Of a stretch of DNA of 64,000 nt, positions 44,099-52,159 are shown one piece after another. Origin of the DNA: CAKVLS01 sp045534265 (GTDB taxonomy: Bacteria > Bacillota > Clostridia > Christensenellales > UBA1242); contig JAZSJH010000006.1 of assembly GCA_045534265.1 (NCBI GenBank), positions 62,001 to 126,000 of the forward strand, written 5' to 3'. The notes under the pieces are model-generated. The model was given only the letters and a program-made list of their open reading frames with translations, had not been told where the DNA came from and did no database searches. The position numbers and the translations under genes were made by a program. Numbering within the stretch: the stretch's first letter is position 1; each line of letters starts with the position of its first letter.

Positions 44099-44335
44099 AT
44101 GACATTATCATTACTAGGATTTATAGATTTACTTACATATCTTGAAAGACCAACCGTAATTATTGGTATGATTTGTTTGGTCGTGGGCGCTAGCATGGCT
44201 TTACTTGCTGGTAGAATTGCTGACGCTATAAACAAACAACCAACTAATCAACCTAGCAAATTAGAATCTGTACTAAAAGTGGTCGGAGTATGTATCATGA
44301 CAGTAGGATTTGTACTTATTGCTATACCAAGTTAA
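44099..44335 (+). CDS. Small membrane protein with two transmembrane segments
   Basis: 78 residues, not recognised. Two membrane helices (VIIGMICLVVGASMALLAG, 20-38, and VVGVCIMTVGFVLIAI, 60-75) joined by a polar loop (DAINKQPTNQPSKLESVLK). I chose ATG 44099 because GAGGTGG sits 6 bases upstream; an in-frame TTG at 44087 lies in the ribosome binding site. TATAAT at 44070. It is monocistronic with its own strong terminator, so it is a real, separately expressed gene. Confidence 0.7.
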   Translation: MTLSLLGFIDLLTYLERPTVIIGMICLVVGASMALLAGRIADAINKQPTNQPSKLESVLKVVGVCIMTVGFVLIAIPS

Positions 44336-44351
44336 TTTTTTTGTTTATATT

Positions 44352-44379
44352 GCATAGGCAGTCGCCTATGCTTTTTTTT
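44352..44379 (+). terminator. Intrinsic terminator after the small membrane protein gene
   Basis: GCATAGGC / GCCTATGC stem with an AGTC loop and eight T. Confidence 0.92.
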
Positions 44380-44478
44380 ATTTTATAAAGCAAAAGTATT
44401 TTTTATTTTGGTGTCTATTAATTGACATTTTATATATATTTTTGATAAAACTATTATGTTAGATTTAAGGAGTTACTT

Positions 44479-47097
44479 ATGGAAAAAAATTACAATCCTA
44501 AGGATTTTGAAGAAAGACTATACGAAAAGTGGATGAAGAAAGGTTATTTTAAGGCAAAAGTTAACCCTGACAAAACACCTTTTACAATCATTATGCCTCC
44601 ACCAAATATCACAAGCAAACTTCATATGGGGCATGCTTTTCAACAAACTATACAAGATATAATCATTAGACGCAAAAGAATGCAAGGCTTTGAGGCTTTG
44701 TGGCTTCCTGGTACTGACCACGCAGCTATTGCAACAGAAGCAAAAGTTGTTGAAAAACTAGCAAAAGCCGGCATCAAAAAAGAAGATATCGGCAGAGAAG
44801 CTTTTGGTCAACATATAGCAGAATGGTATGACGAATACAAAGGAACAATCATTAGCCAATTCAAACGTATGGGTTATTCTTGTGACTGGGATAGACTAAG
44901 ATTTACTATGGACGAAGTTAACTGCAGAGCGGTTAGAGAAGTATTTGTTCATTTGTACAAAAAAGGCTGGATTTATAAAGGAAAGAGAATTGTTAACTGG
45001 TGTCCACATTGCAAAAGCTCTATTTCTGATATAGAAGTTGACTTTAGAGAAGTAAAAGGTAACTTCTGGCATATGAGGTACCAAATCGAAGGTACTAACG
45101 ATTATCTAGAAATTGCTACAACAAGACCAGAAACTATGCTTGGTGATACAGCTGTTGCTGTAAACCCAAAAGATAAGAGATATACAAAACTTGTTGGTAA
45201 AAACGTTATCCTTCCAATACTAAACAAGCCAATTCCTGTAGTTGCTGATGATTATGTAGAAATGGATTTTGGTACTGGTGTTGTAAAAATTACTCCAGCT
45301 CACGACCCTAATGACTTTGAAGTTGGTCTAAGACATAACCTAGAAGTTATTAAAGTTATCGAAGAAGACGGCAGAATGAACGAACTTGCTGGCAAATTTG
45401 CTGGCATGGACAGAATGGACGCAAGAAAAGCTGTTGTTGCCGAACTTGAAAAACTAGGAAACCTTGTAAAAATCGAAGATTATACACACAATGTAGGTCA
45501 TTGTGATAGATGTAAAACTGTTATCGAACCACTTATTTCTAGCCAATGGTTTGTAAAGATGGAAGAACTTGCAAAACCGGCTATTGAAGTAGTAGAAAAT
45601 GATAGTGTACACTTTACTGAAGAAAGATTTAAGAAAATTTACCTTCACTGGATGAAAAACATCAAAGACTGGTGTATTTCAAGACAACTTTGGAGCGGTC
45701 ACCGTATTCCTATCTTTACATGCCAAGATTGTGGAGAAGTTATTGTTGAAATGGAAGACCCAACAGTTTGTCCAAAATGCGGTAGCAAACATCTAGTTCA
45801 AGAAGAAGACACTTTGGATACTTGGTTCAGCTCAGCTCTATGGCCACTATCTACATTGGGTTATCCAGAAAAAACTCCTGAGCTTGATTATTTCTATCCA
45901 ACCAACGTTATGGTTACAGCTCAAGAAATCATCCAACTTTGGGTTGCTAGAATGATATTTAGCGGTCTAGAGTATAGAGGAGAGATTCCATTTAAGGAAG
46001 TTTTGATTAACGGTACTGTAAAAGACGCTACTGGTAAGAAAATGAGTAAGAGCCTTGGAAACGGTGTTGACCCTGTAGAAATTATTGAAGAATTTGGCGT
46101 AGATACATTGAGATTCTCACTATTTAATGGCGTTTCTATCGATATGGATAGTAAATTCTCAGAAAAGAAAGTAGAACTAAACAGAAACTTTATTAACAAA
46201 ATTTGGAATGCAAGCAGATTTGTTTTGATGCAAGCTGAGAATGTAAAAGTAAAAGACATTGATGATGTTAGTCTAAATATGGCTGACAAATGGATTTTGA
46301 CAGAGCTTAACAAACTTATCGAAAGCATTGATAATAAGTTTGAAAAATACGATATCGGTATGGCTGCAAGTGAACTATATGACTTCTTCTGGACTAAGTT
46401 CTGTGACTGGTATATCGAACTTGCAAAAACTCACATTATGAGCGATAGCGAAAGCGAAAAAGAAGCAACTGTTGCAACACTTATTCATGTTCTTACAGCT
46501 CTTCTTAAGATGCTTCACCCATTTATTCCATTTATTACAGAAGAAATTTACCTTTCACTTCCAAAACATGATGAAAGTATCGTAATTTCTAGCTGGCCAC
46601 AAACAAACAAAGCATATAACTTTGCAAAAGAATCAAAGAGTATGCAAGATATTATGAATATTATTAGAAGTATTCGTAATGCTCGTAACGAAAAGAATAT
46701 CCCTGATAACAAAAAGATTAGAGTAGTTATCATGGCTATCAAAGATGAAAATATTTTGATTTATTCTACAAAATATATTTCTAAACTTGCAACTGCTAGC
46801 GAAGTATCTTTTGTATATGACGAAAAAGACGTTGATTCAAACTCTGTAACAATGATTTTTGATATTGCAAAAGTATTCCTTCCTATGAGTTCTATGATTG
46901 ATAGTTCTCAAGAACTTATTAGACTAAACAAAGAATTAACTTCTGTTGAATTTGAAATCTCAAGAAGCGAAAAAATGCTATCAAACCCTGGCTTTGTAAA
47001 CAAAGCGCCAGCCCAAATGATAGAAAACGAAAAAGCCAAACTTGAGAAAAACAAAGCTTTGAAAGAAACAATTATCGAAGCGATTAAGGCACTATAA
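44479..47097 (+). CDS. valS: Valyl-tRNA synthetase
   Basis: 872 residues. HIGH-type motif PPPNITSKLHMGHAF (HMGH), KMSKS motif KKMSKSLGNGV, zinc-type CPHC and CQDCG...CPKCGSK knots, editing domain, and the C-terminal coiled coil (SSQELIRLNKELTSVEFEIS onward) unique to ValRS. It charges tRNA-Val. The ribosome binding site is AAGGAGTT. The 99-base upstream gap is too short for a T-box leader, and I see no T-box motif. Terminator at 47104. Confidence 0.98.
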   Translation: MEKNYNPKDFEERLYEKWMKKGYFKAKVNPDKTPFTIIMPPPNITSKLHMGHAFQQTIQDIIIRRKRMQGFEALWLPGTDHAAIATEAKVVEKLAKAGIKKEDIGREAFGQHIAEWYDEYKGTIISQFKRMGYSCDWDRLRFTMDEVNCRAVREVFVHLYKKGWIYKGKRIVNWCPHCKSSISDIEVDFREVKGNFWHMRYQIEGTNDYLEIATTRPETMLGDTAVAVNPKDKRYTKLVGKNVILPILNKPIPVVADDYVEMDFGTGVVKITPAHDPNDFEVGLRHNLEVIKVIEEDGRMNELAGKFAGMDRMDARKAVVAELEKLGNLVKIEDYTHNVGHCDRCKTVIEPLISSQWFVKMEELAKPAIEVVENDSVHFTEERFKKIYLHWMKNIKDWCISRQLWSGHRIPIFTCQDCGEVIVEMEDPTVCPKCGSKHLVQEEDTLDTWFSSALWPLSTLGYPEKTPELDYFYPTNVMVTAQEIIQLWVARMIFSGLEYRGEIPFKEVLINGTVKDATGKKMSKSLGNGVDPVEIIEEFGVDTLRFSLFNGVSIDMDSKFSEKKVELNRNFINKIWNASRFVLMQAENVKVKDIDDVSLNMADKWILTELNKLIESIDNKFEKYDIGMAASELYDFFWTKFCDWYIELAKTHIMSDSESEKEATVATLIHVLTALLKMLHPFIPFITEEIYLSLPKHDESIVISSWPQTNKAYNFAKESKSMQDIMNIIRSIRNARNEKNIPDNKKIRVVIMAIKDENILIYSTKYISKLATASEVSFVYDEKDVDSNSVTMIFDIAKVFLPMSSMIDSSQELIRLNKELTSVEFEISRSEKMLSNPGFVNKAPAQMIENEKAKLEKNKALKETIIEAIKAL

Positions 47098-47103
47098 GAT
47101 ATA

Positions 47104-47135
47104 AAAAACTAGGTAAAATATTGCCTAGTTTTTTT
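47104..47135 (+). terminator. Intrinsic terminator after valS
   Basis: AAAAACTAGG / CCTAGTTTTTTT arms around a 10-base AT loop. Confidence 0.85.
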
Positions 47136-47179
47136 GATGCATTTAGTTGGTGATAGTTTAGAAAAGTTATTTGCAACTC

Positions 47180-47208
47180 TTGAAAAAGTTGTAAATAAAT
47201 GCTATACT
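47180..47208 (+). promoter_or_regulatory. Promoter of the acetyltransferase gene, leaderless arrangement
   Basis: TTGAAA (47180-47185), 17-base spacer, TATACT (47203-47208). The ATG at 47215 follows after 6 bases with no Shine-Dalgarno sequence, so the message would be leaderless. An ATG at 47134 in the same frame would place this promoter inside the gene, so it is not the start. Confidence 0.6.
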
Positions 47209-47214
47209 AAAAAT

Positions 47215-47667
47215 ATGAAGAAGTTTACAGTAAAAGATGACAAAATAGTTCAAATAGGATTAGAAAAAGGTGAGTTTTATGATAGCAACAGTACTATCAA
47301 AGCCTATGATGATAGAGATATGCACCAAATAGGATACTTGAATTTCAAGATAAAAGGCGACACCGCTCACATTTGGTCGTTTAAGGTTGACGATCCTGAA
47401 TTTTTGAGAACAGGCGTTGGTACTATTATGCTAAATTGTTTTGAAGATTGCGCAAGCAGAAGTAGAGCATACCATGTTGATGGTAGATTTTACCCAGATG
47501 GCGCAGGAGCGGAGTACTCAAAAGCCTTTTACGAAAGCCACGGCTACGAAATATATAGAGATGGTTATGAGCAGTATATTTCTAAAAGACTAAACAGAGA
47601 AGAAATTGAAGCTCGAAATAAAACAGTTGACTATACCTTAACTCCAGAAAAGCCATTAGAACAATAA
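47215..47667 (+). CDS. GNAT-family N-acetyltransferase-like protein
   Basis: 150 residues. An acetyl-CoA-binding-type motif A, FLRTGVGTIMLNCFEDCA (R-x-x-G-x-G), and the end motif SKAFYESHGYEIYRDGYEQY (AFYExxGF) define the GNAT fold. The substrate is unknown. The true start is most likely ATG 47215, just behind the promoter; upstream in-frame codons contain promoter sequence. It ends at a terminator and is monocistronic. Confidence 0.8.
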   Translation: MKKFTVKDDKIVQIGLEKGEFYDSNSTIKAYDDRDMHQIGYLNFKIKGDTAHIWSFKVDDPEFLRTGVGTIMLNCFEDCASRSRAYHVDGRFYPDGAGAEYSKAFYESHGYEIYRDGYEQYISKRLNREEIEARNKTVDYTLTPEKPLEQ

Positions 47668-47678
47668 TCATATTTATG

Positions 47679-47707
47679 AAACCTATCAAATTTTGATAGG
47701 TTTTTTT
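47679..47707 (+). terminator. Intrinsic terminator after the acetyltransferase gene
   Basis: AAACCTATCAAA / TTTGATAGGTTTTTTT, perfect stem. Confidence 0.92.
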
Positions 47708-47850
47708 GTGGTAAAATATTTTTAATACATGAAAATTTTTAATTAAAAATAAAAAAATATGAATGTGTCTAAGAGAAATATTTTGATTAAATATCTTATA
47801 AAATAATATAAAAAAAGCTCAAAATTAAGCAATTTATTGCCTTGTTTTGC

Positions 47851-47881
47851 TTGACAAAAATTTGAGGGGGGGGGGTATACT
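47851..47881 (+). promoter_or_regulatory. Promoter with a ten-G spacer tract (candidate phase-variable promoter)
   Basis: TTGACA (47851-47856) and TATACT (47876-47881) are both near-perfect, separated by 19 bases that include ten consecutive G (47866-47875). Such a tract would slip during replication and change the spacer length; eight G would give the optimal 17-base spacer. It drives the zinc-ribbon membrane protein gene. Confidence 0.75.
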
Positions 47882-47942
47882 TAGGTAAGGATAATTGTAT
47901 CAAAAAGTAGATAATATATCTAAACAAAGGAGAAAAGATATT

Positions 47943-48920
47943 ATGGCAATGGTAGCTGCAAAATGTACAATGTGCGGATCATCAATCAAAGTAGATGATA
48001 GTAAGGAAAAAGGCATTTGTGAACATTGTGGTACTGAGTTTATAACCGAAAAAGTTATAAATGTAACAAACATAACTAATGTTGACAAATCTACTAACAT
48101 TTACTACGGCGAAACAACTGACGCCAAAATAAAAAAAGATTTGGAAAAAGCATATAAGTCACTAAAAATGGCTGGTTATGACTATATTAATCTAAAAATG
48201 GAAGACAATTCCTTAGACGAAGAATTGTGTAGAAGTGCCTATACATTGGCAAAAGGCGTAACAAAGAAAGACCCTACTAATTATGATGGTTGGAGATGTC
48301 TTGCTCTTATGCACTATGTTGCTTATATGGAAGATGAATATGAATGGCTTTATGGCAAAAATACTGGAGAGGGTGATTATAACTTTGACAGAATACTCGA
48401 TGATACTATAAATGCTATTTATACTGCAACTAAAGTTGCCCCTAATGATGAAGAAAAAGCTTTTCTTAAAAAGTTAAAAGAAAATGTTAAAATTAACTAT
48501 TATCAAGAAAAGTTGTACAAAGGCAGAAGTGTTGCGCAATATGTAAATTACACAGAAAAACCGAAAATAAAAGAAGTTTTGCTTTCTAGAGCTTTGCCTT
48601 GGATTGGTGGTTGGATTGTAGCTATGGGCTTGTTGCTACTTATAAATAACTTATTCAAGCTAAATATTTCTTTTATTCCAGAAGATACACCTACAGTAAT
48701 GGCAATAATGCTTCTTGTAACTGGCGGTATACTAATTGGCATATTCTTGTATAAATATATTGGTGCAAAACGCAATCAAAAACAAAGAAAAGATATTGAT
48801 GATGATAATAAAAAACGTTATAACGAGAAACAAGCAGAATATGAAAACGATATTGCTAACGCAAAAACTTTAGTGGACTGGGAAAGACTAGCTGCAAAAT
48901 ATAATATTGATAAAATATAA
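47943..48920 (+). CDS. Zinc-ribbon membrane protein with TPR-like region
   Basis: 325 residues. The N-terminal zinc ribbon (AKCTMCGSSIKVDDS ... ICEHCGTEF, CxxC pairs at residues 8-11 and 26-29) precedes a region with NITNVDKSTNIYYGETTDAK, then a helical TPR-like region (about 65-190), two membrane segments (about 222-240 and 252-272) and a charged C-terminal helix. Similar zinc-ribbon/TPR/TM proteins in Firmicutes are uncharacterised. ATG 47943 is chosen (AAAGGAGAAAAG upstream). Expression is probably switched by the poly-G promoter just upstream. Confidence 0.75.
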   Translation: MAMVAAKCTMCGSSIKVDDSKEKGICEHCGTEFITEKVINVTNITNVDKSTNIYYGETTDAKIKKDLEKAYKSLKMAGYDYINLKMEDNSLDEELCRSAYTLAKGVTKKDPTNYDGWRCLALMHYVAYMEDEYEWLYGKNTGEGDYNFDRILDDTINAIYTATKVAPNDEEKAFLKKLKENVKINYYQEKLYKGRSVAQYVNYTEKPKIKEVLLSRALPWIGGWIVAMGLLLLINNLFKLNISFIPEDTPTVMAIMLLVTGGILIGIFLYKYIGAKRNQKQRKDIDDDNKKRYNEKQAEYENDIANAKTLVDWERLAAKYNIDKI

Positions 48921-48921
48921 C

Positions 48922-48960
48922 AAAAAAACAACTTATCAGTAATTGGTAAGTTGTTTTTTT
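48922..48960. terminator. Bidirectional intrinsic terminator
   Basis: AAAAAACAACTTA / TAAGTTGTTTTTTT between the zinc-ribbon gene (+) and the DUF4364 gene (-). Confidence 0.85.
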
Positions 48961-49531
48961 AGTTGTTATCGATTAAGTTTTCGAAGATATATTCGTATAT
49001 TTGTGGAGCTTTTTCTTGCCATTTTTTGCAGGCGTTTACTGCTGCGTGGCGAGTAGGGCTCTTTAGTTTTATTTCAAACATTGCTTGTGGCATCATAGGT
49101 TCTTTGATGCGAAGAACAACTGTATGTGAGCCATCTTCTGTGTTTTTGAAATAATCTGCAACATATTCTTGGCTGCGCTTAAAAGTCATACGGTTTTGTT
49201 TAGCAAAAGCAGATATTTCTTCTCTCATACTAAGTGGTATGCGGTTAAAAAAGTGTGAAATGCAGTTTCTGCCGTCATAAGTTATGTTAAATACGGCATC
49301 ATTTTTTACGTCAGTTTCGGTTTTTATGGTTTTTGGCCTGTTGTCTGTTTTGTAGATAAATTTTGCTTCTAGCAGTTGGTATAGGACTTCTTTACAGTCC
49401 ATATAGTTTAGCCAGCCATTTCTACTTGTACAAATGTCAATAATTGAATTTTCAGTCAATGGTATTTCCATTTTGTCAAGAACAAACAATAATATTAACT
49501 TGTTAACCATTGCGTCAGCAACAAAATCCAT
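48959..49531 (-). CDS. DUF4364 winged-helix-like protein
   Basis: 190 residues from MDFVADAMVNKLILLFVLDK, the family start. DUF4364 proteins are MarR/PadR-like winged-helix proteins widespread in Clostridia and probably regulators; their targets are unknown. The LDKMEIPLTENSIIDICTSR region is the DNA-binding-like helix-turn-helix. An in-frame TTG/ATG further upstream gives a non-family extension, so I chose 49531, with a GGGGA ribosome binding site. Monocistronic. Confidence 0.8.
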   Translation of the reverse strand: MDFVADAMVNKLILLFVLDKMEIPLTENSIIDICTSRNGWLNYMDCKEVLYQLLEAKFIYKTDNRPKTIKTETDVKNDAVFNITYDGRNCISHFFNRIPLSMREEISAFAKQNRMTFKRSQEYVADYFKNTEDGSHTVVLRIKEPMMPQAMFEIKLKSPTRHAAVNACKKWQEKAPQIYEYIFENLIDNN

Positions 49532-49698
49532 ATTATTTTCCCCGCATTTTATAATTCGACATTTAATTATAACACAAGGGTTAAGATAAAACAATGTTTT
49601 TTGCGGGTTTTTGCTAATATTATTTTTATTTTGACTTTTAATAATCGTTTTACAATTAAAAATTATTATGTTATATTTATTTTATAGAGGTATTATTT

Positions 49699-50562
49699 AT
49701 GGCTAATTTAACTGCAGAACAACTAAACGAAGTACAAGATTTTGTAGATGCTTGTAACGAATTTATCAATGGTAAATTTATTCTTGCTGATATGAAAATC
49801 TCAAAAATATTGAAAGCAATTGCCGGTAGCGGTGATGTTTATAACTTGCTAGCTGAGTGTATGATTAATTTTGATTTTGAATACGAACTAAAGAAGTGTT
49901 GCGTAAAACCAGGCGCTGAAAATGCATCTTTTGCGCTTCCTACAGAGACTTACAAACTTATTCCTGTAGTATTCTGTTTGCTTGTTCAAATCGATAGCAA
50001 GAGAATTGACTTCAATTACTTTTTGAAGACTCAATTTCCTTTTGCAAAAGGTCAAAACGAAGAATACGATAAGTTCTCAGAGCACGTTATTATTCCTTTT
50101 AGAGATAGTATTGCGGGGCTTTTTGACGTGTCAACCGAAGTACGCAAAAAAGAAGAACCAAAAGAAGAACTTAGCATCATTGACCAAAAGATTAAAGAAC
50201 AGCTAGAAGGTCAAAAGCAAGAAGTTGTTGAAGAAGAGGAAGAAGAACAAAAAGCTGTTGCTATGGAAGTTGTAGAAGAGCCAAAAATTGAAAAAACAGC
50301 CCTTGATGTTTTGTTTGATGAAATCAAAAAACAAGCAGAGTATATGCAACAACTAGCTCCTTATATCAAAAAAGCTGTAAGAAGAGAAAATGTTGTAATT
50401 ATTCTAAAAGGCCTTATTAAAGTTTGCGAACTTAAAGATATGTTGCTTTTAAGCTCTCTTATGATAGCTATAAATGAAGTTGGCGGAGCAGAAAAAGTGC
50501 TTAAAGAAAACTTGAGAAATATAACAAGCGCTTATGCAAGATTCTTTGCTCAAAACGACTAA
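49699..50562 (+). CDS. Hypothetical protein with acidic linker
   Basis: 287 residues, not recognised. Two helical segments (about 1-150 and 200-287) are joined by a Glu/Lys-rich linker (QEVVEEEEEEQKAVAMEVVE). No signal peptide and no membrane segment; FINGKFILADMKISKILKAI suggests a TPR-like or all-helical fold. Ribosome binding site AGAGGT. It ends exactly next to the convergent ylbJ stop, with no terminator between. Lineage-specific by appearance. Confidence 0.65.
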   Translation: MANLTAEQLNEVQDFVDACNEFINGKFILADMKISKILKAIAGSGDVYNLLAECMINFDFEYELKKCCVKPGAENASFALPTETYKLIPVVFCLLVQIDSKRIDFNYFLKTQFPFAKGQNEEYDKFSEHVIIPFRDSIAGLFDVSTEVRKKEEPKEELSIIDQKIKEQLEGQKQEVVEEEEEEQKAVAMEVVEEPKIEKTALDVLFDEIKKQAEYMQQLAPYIKKAVRRENVVIILKGLIKVCELKDMLLLSSLMIAINEVGGAEKVLKENLRNITSAYARFFAQND

Positions 50563-51543
50563 TTATAAAAATATAATACAAAGCAAATACGATAGCACTA
50601 CTGTAATTGCGGTATGTGCTATTTTTGTTTTTAGGAAATAACTATATTTTATGCCTATTTGGGACAAAAAGCCCATTGATTGCAGGTGGACAGACAGTCC
50701 GCCAAAAGCAGTAAGACCACTAGCTATAACTGTTTTTGAGATAAGTGAAAGACTGCTTTGAGATAGGTCTAAGCATCCGCGGGTGACTTCTAACATTCCG
50801 CTTGCGATAAATTTGCCAAAAGTGCCTTTGCCAAAAAGCAGAATATTGTCTATAAAGTTGCCTATTGCATTGATTATACCAAAGTTTGAACAGATATCAA
50901 TAATAAGGTAAGCAAAAGCAATAAACCCGCCTACAAAGATACAAGAAAGTACGGTTTGGTACATACTATCACTTAATAAGTTGTTGTTTGAAGAAGGTAT
51001 TATTTTTTGGTTTTGGAGTTTAGGTTTTTGCTTATTTTTGAACAAAAATCCATTAATAAAAGAAGCTACTATATGTGAGCAAAAAATTATAATACCACTT
51101 GTTTGATTACAAAACAAAGAAACCCCAATGCTGCCTATCATAAATATAGGTCCAGATGTGGAGCAAAAGCTAACTGTAGATTTTGCTTCATCATAAGACA
51201 AAAGCCCTTGGTTGTAAAATTCTTGGGTGAGTTTTGCTCCTAGTGGGTAGCCAGAAAGTATGCTCATAAAATATATATAGCCTGTACATTTAGGGGTAGA
51301 AAAGCATTTTTTTGTGGCAAAAGACAAAGGTGAGCAAATAGAAAAAGTATAAGGGAGCTTACTCATAATATTGGAAATAAATACAAAAGGTACAAGCCCG
51401 GGTAAAATTATTGTAGCCCACAAAAGTATGCCTTTGGATACAGAGCCTAAATACACTGATGGGTTTATGATTATTATAAAAAACATCAAAAAAGATAACA
51501 GCAAAAATATAATTTGCATATAATTAATTTTGGATTTGGACAT
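50563..51543 (-). CDS. ylbJ: Sporulation membrane protein YlbJ (SpoVV-like)
   Basis: 326 residues, about eight membrane segments, with the family motifs SGYPLGAKLTQEFY and STSGPIFMIGSIG and the C-terminal FGGLSVHLQ. YlbJ/SpoVV moves dipicolinic acid in the mother cell membrane during spore formation. Clear family identity; whether this organism sporulates is not shown by one gene. No good ribosome binding site before the ATG at 51543; M9 is an alternative start. Confidence 0.85.
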   Translation of the reverse strand: MSKSKINYMQIIFLLLSFLMFFIIIINPSVYLGSVSKGILLWATIILPGLVPFVFISNIMSKLPYTFSICSPLSFATKKCFSTPKCTGYIYFMSILSGYPLGAKLTQEFYNQGLLSYDEAKSTVSFCSTSGPIFMIGSIGVSLFCNQTSGIIIFCSHIVASFINGFLFKNKQKPKLQNQKIIPSSNNNLLSDSMYQTVLSCIFVGGFIAFAYLIIDICSNFGIINAIGNFIDNILLFGKGTFGKFIASGMLEVTRGCLDLSQSSLSLISKTVIASGLTAFGGLSVHLQSMGFLSQIGIKYSYFLKTKIAHTAITVVLSYLLCIIFL

Positions 51544-51617
51544 ATTAAAATGTATGTCTTTTGCAAGATTTATAGACTGATGTTTTTTTGTGTGTACTAA
51601 ATATATTTTTTGGAATA

Positions 51618-51648
51618 AAAAAAGAGCGATAGTGTTGTCGCTCTTTTT
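51618..51648 (-). terminator. Intrinsic terminator of the dCMP deaminase transcript
   Basis: AAAAAGAGCGA / TCGCTCTTTTT around AGTGTTG, directly after the minus-strand stop codon. Confidence 0.9.
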
Positions 51649-51649
51649 G

Positions 51650-52141
51650 TTATTTTTCTACACGGTAGTCTATGGTCAAAACATCTTGGTTTGGAGTGAA
51701 CTTTGTAGTCTTTATGCCGGCTAGGTTAAACATTCTTTTTGAAGCAAGTGTTTCTTTGCTAGTTGCATATTTATCGCTTAGATAAAATACTTCTTTGATT
51801 CCTGATTGGATAATTGCTTTGCAACATTCGTTACAAGGAAATAGTGTAACAAATAACTTGCAGCCTTTTAGGTTTCTAAAACTGTTAAGTATTGCATTTT
51901 GTTCTGCATGAACAACATATGGGTATTTTGTATCTCCCCATTCGCCTTCACGTTCCCAAGGTAGGTCGTCATCACTACAGCCCCTAGGGAAGCCATTGTA
52001 TCCTACAGATACTATGATATTATCTTCGGTTGCTATACAGCAGCCAACTTGTGAATTTGGGTCTTTGCTTCTTTTTGCAGCAAGTAGGGCAACCCCCATA
52101 AAATAATCGTTCCAGCTGATATAATTTTCTCTTTTTGGCAT
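51650..52141 (-). CDS. dCMP deaminase family protein
   Basis: 163 residues, CMP/dCMP deaminase fold with HAE (zinc ligand and catalytic Glu in YVVHAEQNAILN) and PCNEC (LFPCNECCKAII). It converts dCMP to dUMP for dTMP synthesis, as in the deoxycytidylate deaminase family (NGFPRGCSDDDLPWE is characteristic). ComEB-like late competence proteins share this fold. Ribosome binding site CAGGAGAAAAATAA. Cotranscribed with tmcAL upstream (18-base gap). Confidence 0.93.
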   Translation of the reverse strand: MPKRENYISWNDYFMGVALLAAKRSKDPNSQVGCCIATEDNIIVSVGYNGFPRGCSDDDLPWEREGEWGDTKYPYVVHAEQNAILNSFRNLKGCKLFVTLFPCNECCKAIIQSGIKEVFYLSDKYATSKETLASKRMFNLAGIKTTKFTPNQDVLTIDYRVEK

Positions 52142-52159
52142 TTTATTTTTCTCCTGTTT

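Noticed and set aside
44383..44478. A T-box leader before valS
   Set aside because: Only 99 bases separate the previous terminator from the valS start, and I saw no T-box sequence or antiterminator pair.
47134..47214. An N-terminal extension of the acetyltransferase from ATG 47134
   Set aside because: The extension covers a complete promoter (47180-47208) and the valS terminator T-run, has no ribosome binding site and no family similarity; ATG 47215 is the better start.
47866..47875. The poly-G run as a pure assembly artefact
   Set aside because: Not excluded, but its exact place between near-consensus -35 and -10 boxes is better explained by function, so I kept it as a finding with read-level checking advised.
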